From Rostratula benghalensis (Eukaryota; Chordata; Aves; Charadriiformes; Rostratulidae), in contig VXAI01000177.1 in NCBI GenBank assembly GCA_013399305.1, positions 146,389-210,388 of the forward strand: a DNA stretch of 64,000 bases, read 5' to 3'. This document shows, piece after piece, positions 37,331 to 49,493 of the stretch. The notes under the pieces are model-generated. The model worked only from the letters and a program-made list of their open reading frames with translations. It searched no databases and had not been told where the DNA came from. The stretch's first letter is position 1; every line of letters begins with the position of its first letter. Both the position numbers and the translations under genes were made by a program.

Positions 37331-37376
37331 TTTTTTGGTGGGTTTTTTTTTTCTTTTTTTTTTTCTTGTTTTTTTC
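37331..37376 (+). repeat. T-rich low-complexity tract
   Basis: About 46 bases of T with a few G and C. On the minus strand it appears as a lysine run in a 99-codon frame, which is not a gene. Confidence 0.85.
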
Positions 37377-40300
37377 CTAAGCAAAAGCAAGTTTATCATT
37401 TTGTCTTCTAAGGAACATAAGGAGGAAAATTTAACACCATATTCCTTTAAAGAGAGTGATGTGTATGTACAGCAAAGAATACATTTAACCTTAATTAGAA
37501 AAGGTTTGGGGATCTGGGACATTCTCAAGGTGCTCGCATATTGTAGAAAAGTACTGCTGAAGCTTATGGGAAGCTAGATCAGCTGTTTCTTTATGAAATT
37601 TAATAGCATTAGCTGGACTTCTCTGGAGGCTTATCCTACATGCTTGGAGCCATTGTTATCAGCTGAAATGTAAGAATCATACTGATTCCGGTGATTAAAA
37701 TGAAAAACCGTGTCAGTATTGGGACTTATACATGGCATATACATGGCACACTTTCTCACACAAACTTCAGGGAAAACTGATTGTAGCCTGGAACAACTTT
37801 TTTACAGTCATACAGTAACTTTAAAGTTCACACTTGCATGTGTAATTTGCATACATACTTTACGAAAAGTAAAACAAAGCAAATTAAACCTTCAGCTACA
37901 ACCTTTGTTTCAACCTTCAGCTACAACCTTTGTTTCATGCACAACACTCCTCCACAGAGGGCAGGAAAACCAGAAGCTGACACTGTGCATGGCTGTTCCA
38001 GTTTGGTTATTACTGTTTGTTTTGCAGTTACCAACACTGTACTTCTGAGGAACAATGGTTGGCATATGGAGAAGTAATCTACTTCTAAGTCACTGCGTTC
38101 TTTTCACCCTGTCTTGTAAAACATATGAGTGCCTTATCTGTTGTCTTAGATGAGCAACTTGCAGCTAGGCTAGAGCATAGGCATATACAGAGGGGACTTT
38201 GGAAGTGGACAGGGACTTAGAGGAAAGGTGCCATGTGATTGAAAACAGCAGAGCTGATCCCTGCGGAAGTCCAAGCCAGCAAACACCACTGCAGAGATGA
38301 AAAGGCCTGGCAACTGCAAATACACAAATGTGCATATCAACCACTTAAGAAAACTCTGGCCACTTCATTCCCCCCCATCCCCATTCTGTCAGCCAGGGCA
38401 TATTAGTGTACAAACACCTCCTAGCACCTCATAAACAAGGCAGCAGCACCTATACCTTGCATGCTAGTGCCAGGCTACTTTGTTTGTTTGCTCCTATCCT
38501 TTAGGGATTTCTCCAATGATGTAGAGATATTTGGTGTGTCAACAAGCAGAGCAGGTGGGTCCTTCTGTCGCCAGCCCTGGATATGGAACGGGTTGCAAAT
38601 GCCTCTCTGGAGCACAGGAAACAAGTGACAGGGACAAAGGAGGTCCTGCAGAGAGCAGCCCAAGAAGCAGCCAAGCTCCAAAGCAAAATTTGGCAGGAGT
38701 GTTTGTTGTTATTTAAGTTAACTACAAAGAGAACCCTAGGGAGGAGGGGATGTCTGGAGCAGATCCAGCATGCGCATGTGCCGTGCTAGGAGCAGGGGTA
38801 AGAATGCCATTTTCCAAATGCTCAATGTATAGGTATGCATACACAAGAGCATGCATAAATATGCATAACTACTCACTGCAGCTTCCCACAGACAGAAAAT
38901 AGCTTATGTTTTAGCCCCATATATGGTGCTGCCTATGACATGAGCACCGCTGATGAGAACAGTGCTGTGCATTATATTTTGTAGAGGACAGCCTGCTTTT
39001 GTTGCTAATTTGGCTTACAGTGCTTAGCAGTTCTTGTGCTGATAAGGTTTGCCTATTTTTCCTGCTGTCTCTGTGCTGGAATGGGAATGCCCAGACTTGG
39101 AATGTCTCAGATTGCCCTGTTAGAAGTGTGTACTCCCCCCACACCTGTCATCTCTACAGAAATTGCACTGATGTTTTGCAGCTACTCCCTAGAAATGCCA
39201 AAAAAGTTAAGGCTGCGTGCATAATCCTCAAATCATGCTTTTTCTTTCTTACTCTCTGGTCATCTTTGTGAGCATGCACAGAAATGTTGATAAGTCTGTC
39301 ATCTCCTTGGCGTAACGCTTTCCAAAGCTCTTAAAATAGCTTTTAGAAATAGCTTGAATAAGAAGAAATCTAGCTCTCATCGCAAGTCAATGGCTGTGTT
39401 CATACTAGCCATTTTATTAGGTGGCTGAACCAAAACACCGAGGCAAAGCAATTCTAGCTGAGCTCTCCGCATGTCCTTTATGATAGGGTGCAGTGGGGGG
39501 TAAAGGGGAAGACAATTCAGATTTAAATACTTCTGTGAAATACTCAAGCTAGTTCTGCTTAAAGCTGCTAATGTAGACATATCCTTCAAGATCTTTATAA
39601 TCTATACACTTCAGTTGAATTAGAATCCAAGGTCAATTTATAATCCCTTGTTTGCATTGTGGAAAAATGGATGAAATGGCTGCTTCTTGTAATACACAAC
39701 TGGCTGCTGCAATAATCCTAGCAGACATTAAGTAGAATGGGGCATAAAAAAATCTCTGTATTTTTAGTGAGCAGCAGCAGGATGCTTGTACCTACTGTTC
39801 CAGGAAAGCAGTAAAGCAGTAAAAGGTTATATCATTTAGACTTGTGGGACCAAAAAGAATCACCAGCCTAGTTTTTCTTGTAATTGCAATGTAATGAATA
39901 AAATTAACATCTTATAATGTGTCTGCACTATTGTTTCTCAAGTGGCACAATATAATCCCTTTTTTTTGGGATTTTTTTTAAACTTGAAATACACAGATAC
40001 CACACATGGCAATACTATGTCTCTTCCATGCTCTGCCTGAACAAACTTCTTGAAATTTATGTATGTTACTTCCAGAATATAACATCATTGAAACTAATTT
40101 TACTATCATTGTGAAATGTACTGAGCTCACACGAAGAGCGATTTTCCAAGGCTCGTAACCTAGCTAAATCAAATCAATTTTTTCTCTGGAACACACAAAG
40201 CGCATGTCTGCCCATTATGATCTCTTTCACTGTCAGGTTTTAACTTTCAGCCTCCAGCTGTTTTGGCTGCGGAGCTGCTTGACAGAAAATAAATAAACAA

Positions 40301-40460
40301 ATAAATGCAAGATTAAGATAATGAGTAAAGTGTACTCTCTCTGTTCTCCTCTGTTTCTGTACAGCTCTTTTCCAGCTCTTTTCTACAGACTTGCTCCTCA
40401 GAAAATACTACTTTTAATGCAGAGAGTAACCCTTTGCCCTTTGAAATGCGTAGCCCTTGT
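37377..40460. other. Unique non-coding sequence
   Basis: No dispersed repeat recognised apart from the 25-bp duplication listed separately. A 68-codon frame at 38583-38789 contains an alanine-, glutamine- and lysine-rich stretch that looks helical, but no family is recognisable. Confidence 0.5.
37887..37936 (+). repeat. Exact 25-bp tandem duplication
   Basis: Two identical, directly adjacent 25-bp copies (37887-37911 and 37912-37936) beginning aaccttcagctac. Perfect identity suggests a recent slippage event or a currently polymorphic locus. Confidence 0.95.
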
Positions 40461-40483
40461 TGTCATACCTAAGAGGTATGACA
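40461..40483. other. Short perfect hairpin
   Basis: tgtcatacct and its exact reverse complement are separated by three bases (10-bp stem). Its function is unknown. A bacterial-type terminator is not expected in this genome. Confidence 0.6.
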
Positions 40484-43320
40484 TACCTAACCAGAAGATC
40501 TTACAAACAGAGCAGCTCAGAGGCTATGGTAACGGGCAAAACTCAAGGAAGGGTTGAGCTTGTAGCTGCAAAGGAAATTGGTCCTAAACGGCTTTCAAAA
40601 CTTGAGCTGGCCAAACTGTGAAGTATAGCTGGGAAGGGCTGTCCAGATTCTATTAAGTGTTTATATGTGTCCTGAATATCATAACTAATTTTTCAGATGA
40701 CCCTTGTCTCTACAGGTGGAATTTGCATTTAGAGTTAGCACAGACTTGTGCTAGATTCAGGACTTGGTGATTGGAATTCACACTCAAATTCCCTCCATTT
40801 CATGTTAGGTTAGCAACACAAGAAGCAGAACCCCAAACACTGAAGCCAGTAATCACAGTTTTTGCCTTTGGTTACATATGCAGTTAATAGCAAAGGAGAT
40901 CCCCATTAGGTAGCCAGGACTTTCTTCTAGAAGCTTCAGTAATTTTTAGCACTTGACCAGTAAATAAAATTCTGAGCTACACCAGTGTAACTCCATTGTA
41001 ATTCTGCTGTGTGACTGGCAAGCTATGCTGGCTTACCTAAAATTCAGATGAGAATTTGAATGCAAGGATTTGGACACAGGAAAAAAAAAGAGAAAATTAA
41101 ATCTGCCCTCTGAAGTAATTTGGTTATGCAGACAGACATATACTTAAATTTCCCCACAAAATTGTTGCATGTACTCATTTAATTGGCTGTCTGGTAGTCA
41201 CCTATCAGTCATATTAATCTGGTTTTCAAGTTTATTGAATGCTTAACCCTGAAGGAGTTTCACGTTTTATGACCTAAATACATCTGTATTGTTGAAACAA
41301 AATGCTTAATACAGCCCAACAGGAGTCTGAACCAGTGGTTTTCTGTTCGGCTAAATTAGGCTCCTGGTAGATTTTTAGATTCAGTATTTGCAAAAGAAAA
41401 ATACTGTCCAAACTCCTCTGATCATCTCCTAGGAAACAGCTGGTGGAGGTGGGTGGGGTGGGCATGGGGACCAGACAAAAGGAAATTCAAAAAATGTCTA
41501 ATTTGTGTTCAGATATGCATGTGCATTTATATCTAGTTATATAGATGTGAAGAGACAGACCTATGTACAAACGTGTACTTCAGAAAGAAACAGAAGAGAA
41601 TTGTGGATTTAGTTACCATAAATGTTTCTAAAATCAACTGCTGAGTTAAGCTGCATTTAGTTCTCACGTGGGGAACAGAGAGGCCAGAAGTAGGCTGAAC
41701 CCAAAATGTTGCTCTTGTCATAAAAGCTCAACTAGGCAGAAAGCTGGGAACATAGCGGTTGACAAAGATAGAGCAGAGAGCTCCACAGCTTATCCTTAAT
41801 TAGGTGTTGGCACTGGCTCTTGTCAAACAAGGGGAAAGAGTGTATGCTGAAGCACACTGACACACACAGACAGCACCAGTCACAGTTGGAGAGAATACAA
41901 AGTGCATTCAAGCTGGCATTGAAAGGGATTTAGATAAGTACTTGAGGTAACAAAAATCGAAAAAAGAGGATGATAGCAATGGAAGCTTTAGATGAATTGC
42001 AACAGAGTGCACCTTTATTACTGCTTATCAGTCTCCAGACAGCAACAAACCAGCCTTCCTAGTGCATTTCTCTTCTTGGTCTCCTGGATTAAAGGTCAAA
42101 GTAACTCAAATTTATATGTTCTGTCTCTCTCGCTGCTCACACACATTCAGCACAGATCTTTGTGAACTGGTATACCAAGGATGAAAGCTTCAGCTCCTTG
42201 AATATAGCAAAGGCCTTTTCCTTTGTCAGGGAGGCTCCATTTTCCCCTTCAAACAATTATTGTCTGGAAAAGGTTGCAAACAATATGATATTAAAAGGTC
42301 ACAATAGTACTGCTGGAATAAATACACATCTGGCAATGTGCCAGCCCTAATCCTTCTTGTCTAGAATCACTGTTCTATTTTACAATAATTTGACATATTC
42401 AAATAGCTAATATGTGGGTTTATTAATAATACATATAGGCAGTATCCTAACATACACAAAAGCTGTGTGTTTTCACAATGTGTATAAGCACTTCAAGCAA
42501 TAAGCTGTGCACATTTAGCTACCAGATGGTAGTTCTTATCACAGATAAAAGCACATATATGTTACTATAACTACACCCTCAAAAAGAAAATGGTAAGAAA
42601 AAGTACTCTCCACATCACAGCTTACATTATCCATCTACTTAGGCAGAAAACAGCATATGTTTTACTGGTAGGGAAATGCAGTACTTGAGAGAAAAAATAT
42701 GATTGCAGAAAGGAGAAAAAGGTAAAAATCCAGGGTGACAGTCTTAATAGGGATGTCCAGTGAAAGGTCTGTTTGGTGTAGTAATAACAGAGTGTACATG
42801 TTTTGCAATTAATGTATTTAATCTCTGGACCACACAAACCATGCAGCAGAAGAAGTGTCCATCTTAATTCTTCATCCATTTCTATTTTTAGTGCCACATG
42901 AGCTGCATAGGATATATAAAAGTAAATATTTTAGGGAAATACTTTTCATTTCGATATCATAACATTTTGTAGAAAACCCACAACAATCCAAAAACTGAGT
43001 AAAAGAAGTTTAGATGATTCACTAAAAGCAATAGGAACATTACAGTAAATTGTCCTTATGACTGAATCTACATCTGTTCAGAAGGTTATTAGGAGTTCAC
43101 GACTTTGCTTTCTGTGTTTTATACTTCTTTTCTGTCATGTTTTCCATTTTAACTGCCCCCCTCCCCCCAATCTAAAAAGTTAAGAGTAGAGAGCTTTCCA
43201 TTTTCACAGAAAGATTCATCTCCTGCTAGAGCGCTGCATAAGCATTTGTGGATGAGCAACCTTAAAAGTATTTTCTTTCAAAGCAAATTTAAGGGATGCT
43301 GCCCCCAACACCCACAAACA
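40484..43320. other. Unique AT-rich non-coding sequence
   Basis: No recognisable gene or mobile element. Short homopolymers and CA-rich patches only. Confidence 0.5.
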
Positions 43321-43440
43321 CACCACCACCCCCCATACCCCCCCTTTTTGCGGCTCCATTGCTGCTGCCGCTCGGCTCCGTCAGCCGCTGCCAGCCCCGT
43401 GCTGCTGGCGGGCAGCCAAGCAATCTCCGTTTCCCAATGA
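43321..43440. promoter_or_regulatory. Small CpG-rich cluster, possible orphan promoter
   Basis: After a C-run-rich stretch (43321-43345), eight CpG dinucleotides fall within 79 bp (43351-43429), including 'gctgctgccgctcggctccg'. CpG is otherwise rare in this window. Such a cluster can mark an unmethylated promoter or the first exon of a non-coding RNA. It could also simply be a GC-rich low-complexity patch. It encodes only an alanine- and serine-rich 64-codon frame with no motif. Confidence 0.25.
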
Positions 43441-44559
43441 AGCCCTGATTCCATCTGCTCCAGCAGTGCAATATATTCCACTTCAGGTCAAAAGCAGGGA
43501 GCCAGTAGTATTAACATTACACTAATCTGTAAAGACATTTTCACTAGGCTAGATAGGCTAATGTTACACAGAGCTTTTAAAGGCTGCGGGGATAAGGAAC
43601 AGCAGTAATTGTCAGGGGAAGAGACAGTATGCAGAGTATAGTTCAAGATGACAATAGATAAAGCATTGTCAGAACTGAATAAAACAATTACTTGCCGGAG
43701 AGATTAGAATTTGAATATGGGTACAAGCTCACAACCAATTTAATCTTTTGGGCACTTAAAAAGAATTGCAAAAATATTTTCCCTTAATTGAAAGGAGAAT
43801 CCTTCAATGTCATGTTTGGAAAAATAAAATGGAATATGGAAATAGGTCAATCTCAGCGCTACCTTCTGTAAGAGATAAACCCTGACTATTTCAAAGCGTC
43901 TAAGGTTGTTCTTTGAAAAGGAAGCAGATGTGTCTTTTGTTTCTGGAAATCAATATACACTACACATTTTGCAGATACGGTGGAATTGTGATCAAGCGCT
44001 TCTGAAATATACATTGTTATATTTTCATTATTACAAGTGCTCAAGAAAACACTACAGCAATACAATAAAAGTAGGTTAACGTATACCACTGAAATTCTCT
44101 ACTTGCAGCCAGGGAAAAACAAAAAACAATGCGAAAAAACCAACCCAGAACACATTTTTCAGTTTCTGCCTAGCACATTTCTACGAAAGTAGTTCAAGAT
44201 TCATGCCTTTAGGCACATCAGAAACCATTAAGAAGTACATTTCTGGAAATCATAATGTATAAAAATTCAATTTAAGCTGCTAGAGATTTTCTTTTGAGCT
44301 CTGAGGAAAAAAATATTTGGCTGGAAATGAACCGTTTGCAAATCCAAACAATTAAGTATATGACTATGTTTTAATACACTTCACGTGGCACTGACATGAA
44401 AGATAACTTAAATAATAGAACAACAGAGATTCAGTAGATGGAAATACATTGTTCTTTAATTAAAAAAAATAGCTATAGATCCATCACAGTAGCATAACAT
44501 TTCTTATATGAAAGTACAGGCTTCATTTATATTTTGCTAGTTATTAATTTCCACCCATC
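43441..44559. other. Unique AT-rich non-coding sequence
   Basis: No gene or repeat recognised between the CpG cluster and the regulatory-looking block. Confidence 0.5.
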
Positions 44560-45720
44560 TCACTCCTTTGTCTTGCATCTTAATGAGCAGATGTTAAATG
44601 GTTACTTCTTTAGCAGACCTGATTATCGTCTCAGAAGTTCACCGATTGTTACCGCCTTGCAAACAGGATTTTGTCCTCGTTTGTGAAATAGAGCTCTGCA
44701 CTTCCTCTAACCTTATTTTTAGTTACATACAGCAGACACGACACGGATGCACGTGCACACACGATGCCCGGGCACACCCGCGCATCCTGAGGCAGATTTC
44801 CACCCCAGCCAAAAGGGATGGTGGTTTAGAAAGGTTTTATCCGGCAGGAGAGGTCTGCAGTGAGTTCAGATGAAGTGAGCTGACTTCCATCCCCTCACCC
44901 CAGCCTTTCCAAGCGCTTTGCATGCTAATCACCGTGCCCAGCATCTGCCCCTGACAGGCAGCCTGCTCAATCCAGCAGATAACAAATGCTGTCTGATGGT
45001 GGCTGGGCCCGGCCGTGCCACATGCTCCAGCAGCTACTGCACTCCGTTCCTCTGATTAAACAGGCAGCCGGAAAGAGCTTACAGAGCTATAATTGCCTCC
45101 GTTATGAAACATCTTCACCTGTTATCCAAAGCTAAGCTGAATCACAGCAGAAATTATTAACAGTGGCTGTTTTCATGCCAGCTTAATTTGAGCTGATGCT
45201 GCTGTTCACTTAGCACAGATGAATACGTGTGTAGGATGAGACTTTAAACAGAGATGACACCCCAATGAATATTTGCTAGCAACTGTACTGCAGGGAGCTT
45301 GGTGGAAGAACAACAGACAATTGTTAAAAGCAAGCGGACAGGGGTAAGAGGAGGAGAAAGGAGCCACTGCCATCACTGTCTGTGATGACAATAATTTTCC
45401 AGCTCGATGTCAGCTTTTAACAGCTAAATCATTTTTTTCAATTAGTTTCCACAAACGTTGGCAAACACAAGCTGACTTTTTGTGCATACACAATGGTGTG
45501 AGAAAACGACGCTGCATCAAACATGGCCAGAAATGTGCTACTCTGCCAAACAGGCATTAAATTTTAATAGTCTGCTTTCATTTTCGCTGCAGTGTGCTTC
45601 AAGACGATTATAAATTACAGCATTCTGCTTACTTTTGACTAAATAAGGCATGTTTTAGCATTTGATTTAGAAGTAATGTGTGCTTGACATATGAAACAGA
45701 TCTTGCAGATGTAATTTATC
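44560..45720. promoter_or_regulatory. Possible developmental enhancer block
   Basis: About 1.1 kb free of repeats. It holds a second CpG cluster (seven CpG in 44739-44782) and many factor-binding-like words. These are the POU octamer variant ATGCTAAT (44922-44929), TAATTG (45090-45095), GATTAAA (45054-45060), a SOX-like ACAATGG (45490-45496) and numerous ATTA cores. The mix of GC-moderate and homeodomain-rich text is typical of conserved enhancers near developmental genes. Conservation cannot be seen from one sequence, so this is inference. No target gene is visible in the window. Confidence 0.25.
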
Positions 45721-48244
45721 ATGCGGTGCTCTATGTTTCAATAGAAATTGCTGCACTGCATAGTCACCACTTTGATGAGTGGTTATGACTTAGATGTGGC
45801 ATTTAGATAAATGCGTCATTGGAGTCAGAATAAGGCCAGGATTTACCTGCGACCTTCAAAACCAAGGGGGCACTCCTTGTGTTTGACTTCCAGAGCTATT
45901 AATCAAATACCTCATCAAGGCTTAGAGGGATGGGAGTCCTGAGTACAGAGCCTTTGTAAATTAACTTTACAGAGGAACCCCCACAGGTTGCAGGTGAACA
46001 GTCCTTGACCTTTCCGCTTTGCGCTCCCACCTCTGCACATGTGCTTCACATACCCACAATTAGCCCAAGTGCAGTGGGCAAGAGCAGTGGAGGTTACTGA
46101 ACACTCAGTCTGCAAACCCCAAAGCAGATCCAGACATGAAAAAAGCTTCCTGCCAGCATGGACAGATACAACGGACCCAAGCACAGTTACTAATTCTGGG
46201 CACTAGAAAAGTGTTTGGTTTTGTACAAGGTTTGACTGGTGCCTCAATTATTTACACATAAATGTATTATTTTAGCTCCTAACCATTACCAGTGACCCGT
46301 TGTCTTCTGCCTGCAGGAAGAGGAAATTACAGTGTAATAGCAGAAGCATTACTGAATGTTTTAGATTTGTCTTTCTTATCAGAGAAACATTACAGATAGC
46401 AAGTGCAGGCTCAGTAGTCAATGCCGAAGCATCTGGGTGATTTTCTGCTATCCCTGAGGTCTGCCTGCCTAATGAAACTGGTCAAGATGCCTCCTGTGGT
46501 CAGTCCTTATGCAAACAGGAACAGGAGGAATAAAACAGCCTGTTCATGGGTGTGGGGATGTACAGCAGATCCAGAAAATCCATTGGAAGTCTGAAATTTT
46601 GGTAGCCATAGCTTTAGTATTCCTGTGAGGAGTCATCCCTCATTCTACCCACTTTCCCTTTCCAATATGTACCTTTTCAGAGCTTTACTCTATTGGTGTT
46701 GTGGTTTAAAAGGAATATAGATGTATTTGATACCCTAAAATGTGATGTTGTGCTTACAGTTAAACTGCTGAACAGTTGCACTGACACCATCTAATTTATT
46801 ATAGGTAGAGCTGTAAAGCTTAATCAGTTTATAAAGCTTTTGAAGCCTGTGGAAAGGCTAAGTGAGTCACATTCTGATTGTACCAGCCAAGAAAGCAGAT
46901 GTAGAGATTCCTGCTATATATTCTGTCAAGTCATACTAGCTACAAACAGGTTTTGTTTTTAATAGTCTTAATAAAAGGGATGTGCTGGTTTAGAAAATTG
47001 GATACATCCATCTGTTGCACACAAGTGAAATCCAAGCAAAACTGTGAGACCTGCCTTTTCCAAATTGTTTCAGAAAGGAAAGGATCACAACTCTTTAGCT
47101 CAGATCATAAAATATTGATTAGGGGGAGGGAGAAGCAGTAAAAAATGCAACATAGCTTTTACAAAAGGCAAATGGAAAAATTACAGAGCTTCAGGTCAAA
47201 AGCTGCCCCTCTAAGATAAAGGCAAATGGATCATCTTCAAGTGGGAAAAAGGAAAGCTTCACATGGAACCACATGAAGGTTTTTCTTTTTTTCTCCTTCA
47301 AATTCTCCAGCTTCTAGGAACAGTACAGTGCAATGCATTGTCTCCTCTGTACCTTAACCACTGGGAGCAACAGCAATAGGAAAGAAGGATTAGAAAGGTG
47401 AAACTGCACACATTTCATGCTCTGCCCTTTCAGAGAGCTCCTTTAGATTCCCCCTTATTACCTGCTATTCAAGGCCCTGCATTCTGGCGTTGGAGTGGCA
47501 GAAGGAAGTGGACAGGCAGAATTCTCTTCCCTTTCAGGGAGGACAGAAATAGTATCTGTACATTTTCTCCCCCATGTCTTCATCCCAGCAGTTTCCCTGT
47601 TTATTGTGCTCTCTAAATAGGCCCTGCAGCAACCTGCCCATTTAGAAATTGTCACCGAGGGAGCTCTACACTTTTCAGTGTGCCCCAGCATATGGACCAA
47701 AGGCCACCAAATGAAGAAATGCAACCTTGAAAGTAGCCAGCAGCACAGGAGACTGAAGGAGCTTCCTTCTCTGGTACCTTTGCAATACAGAAAGATAGAT
47801 TCAGTGCTGTGAGGTCATGTAAAAGCAATAAAAGACACCTAGAAGAGTGAAATACTTTTGAATATGGGCCTTTTCTTTTCTTCATACTGTCAGAGCACTG
47901 TTCTTCTAGCAGATAGCTGTAGCTGTGACCAGTGAATATTTTAAGAGAATTCTACTTTCCTCTGTAGAGAACACCAAGTAGAACAGACTAAAACCAGCTA
48001 TTTGAAATGTAGTTTTGCCAACAGGAGAAGGCTTCGAGGAATGGGGCTGAGCAATAAGTTTGACCAAAACTCTAGATCCAAGTTTTAGAAGGACTCACAA
48101 ATAGGCACTTCAAAAAAACCATGAGTTACATGCTACATTTTAATTCAGATCAGGAAAACCAACAGGAAGCAATTAAAAGTAATTGAAATTATAGATCAGA
48201 TAGCTGAGCAAGATACGTTGCAAGAAATCACCTTCTAGAAAGGA
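45721..48244. other. Unique non-coding sequence
   Basis: No gene or dispersed repeat recognised. Frames of up to 89 codons lack motifs. Confidence 0.5.
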
Positions 48245-48735
48245 AAATCCATTCCTCTCATCTAATGGATTTCTTTGAGAGTAGCAATAATGTAGTTGCT
48301 ATAGATATAATTTACTTGTGCTTTAAAAAAGTCATTGACAAAATACTTTACAAAAGACTTGAGAAATTCAAATGGTAAAGACCGAAGGGTTAAAACACTA
48401 CCAGGAATCAGAAATCAGTTTGCAGACAAAGAAAGATAAAGGAAGAAAAAAAAAAGGAAAAAAAAAAAAAAGATAAACTAATGGTTACTTTTTATCATGG
48501 CAGTTTTGCAATGGGTTTCTTCATGTTTCTGTACTGGGATAACACTCTGTTCTCTTTGTTAATGTTCTGGGAAAAAGGATGGGAAAAAATTTGCAGACAG
48601 CACAATTATTTACATTAGTCATCACTAGAGAAGGTTAAGAAGGTCCAAAGGGATCTTACAAAACTAAACGAATAGGCAGCAGGGCTACTTATGTATGAAG
48701 TTGACGAATGCAAGATAATGCAGATAGGAAGGAGT
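48245..48735 (+). mobile_element. Ancient LINE (CR1/L2-like) reverse-transcriptase remnant
   Basis: The plus-strand segment 48304-48360 translates as DIIYLCFKKVIDKILYKRL. It aligns by eye with the RT motif D-[VI]-[VI]-Y-L-D-F-x-K-A-F-D-K-V-P of CR1-like LINEs; the catalytic-region D after YL has become C. Further on, 48588-48611 reads KFADSTII in place of the FADD box, so the second aspartate is lost, and 48706-48729 reads like the downstream 'K-C-K-x-M-x-I-G' segment. An A-rich insertion (48446-48471) lies between. Divergence is much greater than in the other CR1 copies, so this is a far older insertion. Confidence 0.6.
48446..48471 (+). repeat. A-rich tract inside the ancient LINE
   Basis: About 26 bases of A interrupted by two G. 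It interrupts the LINE similarity and may be a later slippage expansion. Confidence 0.8.
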
Positions 48736-49115
48736 AATTAGAAGTAATCAGACTAAATTAATTATAAACATCTGGGCACCTCAACAAACACCACAATGCG
48801 TAACTCCACACAAGAAGGCCATTGAGAAAGTAACATTTTAACGCCTCTGAGGGCTTCTCCTAGAAAACATGGGTGGATAGGGGCAAACAAACTGCCAGCT
48901 TTTGCATACCCACAAAGTCCTGTACAGTTTTCATAGCTTCAGGATGGGAGGCTGTCTTCCTCCCGCCAGCTCCACAAACACCTCCCAAGTCATCACTTAG
49001 GGGAAACTATTTCCAGAATCTAAACAAATATAATTTGTAACTTAACACCTAAAAAAGGTCTTAGGAGCCATGCAGGATTCCAACAAGTGTAATTAATGTC
49101 AAGTTGACTACAAAG
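48736..49115. other. Unique non-coding sequence
   Basis: No gene or repeat recognised between the ancient LINE and the minisatellite. Confidence 0.5.
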
Positions 49116-49241
49116 TGGTGTTGCCCTCCCACCACCCTCTCCACCTGCCACCCGTCTGGGTGTTGCCCCCCTGCTGCTCCATCCACCTGCTGGCTGTCTG
49201 GAATTGCTCTCCAGCTGCTGTCCCCACCTGCTCATCCCCAT
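49116..49241 (+). repeat. Degenerate 42-bp minisatellite, three units
   Basis: Three imperfect units at 49116-49157, 49158-49199 and 49200-49241. Each runs through tg-ttgc, a C-rich middle and ccacctgc. The period of 42 is a multiple of three, so a 158-codon frame (49104-49580) carries a 14-residue cysteine- and proline-rich repeat, for example CCPPAAPSTCWLSG. That frame then runs on into the CR1 and is not a gene. The GC-rich flank (to about 49490) is of unknown origin. Confidence 0.65.
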
Positions 49242-49493
49242 TCTCCCAGGCCACTCTGCTCCCTTCGTGCCCCAAACAGTCTCCAATGGAGAACATACAG
49301 CAGCATGGCCACACAGAGGAAGACAGGAGAGTTGTCAGCGGCTGGAGGGAGGCAGAGGGGTTGCAGGTGGTGGAGGGAGACCTTGTTCATCTGGCAGCAC
49401 CAGCAAGGTCACTCAGGCAATGGGAGGTCTGAGGCAGCTGAAGGCTGCTTCAGCTCCTCTGTCCCCAGTACTAAAGGCTGGTTCAGCCCTACT
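49242..49493. other. GC-rich flank of unknown origin
   Basis: C- and G-rich sequence between the minisatellite and the CR1. I do not recognise it as a known element. It might be the rest of an unrecognised LTR or simply an unusual insertion site. Confidence 0.4.

Noticed and set aside
40461..40483. Perfect hairpin as a transcription terminator
   Set aside because: There is no bacterial context and no T-run; a 10-bp stem arises by chance in 64 kb.
41910..41950. 'aaagggatttagataagtac' as an ancient LINE tail
   Set aside because: The match is too short and has no accompanying blocks.
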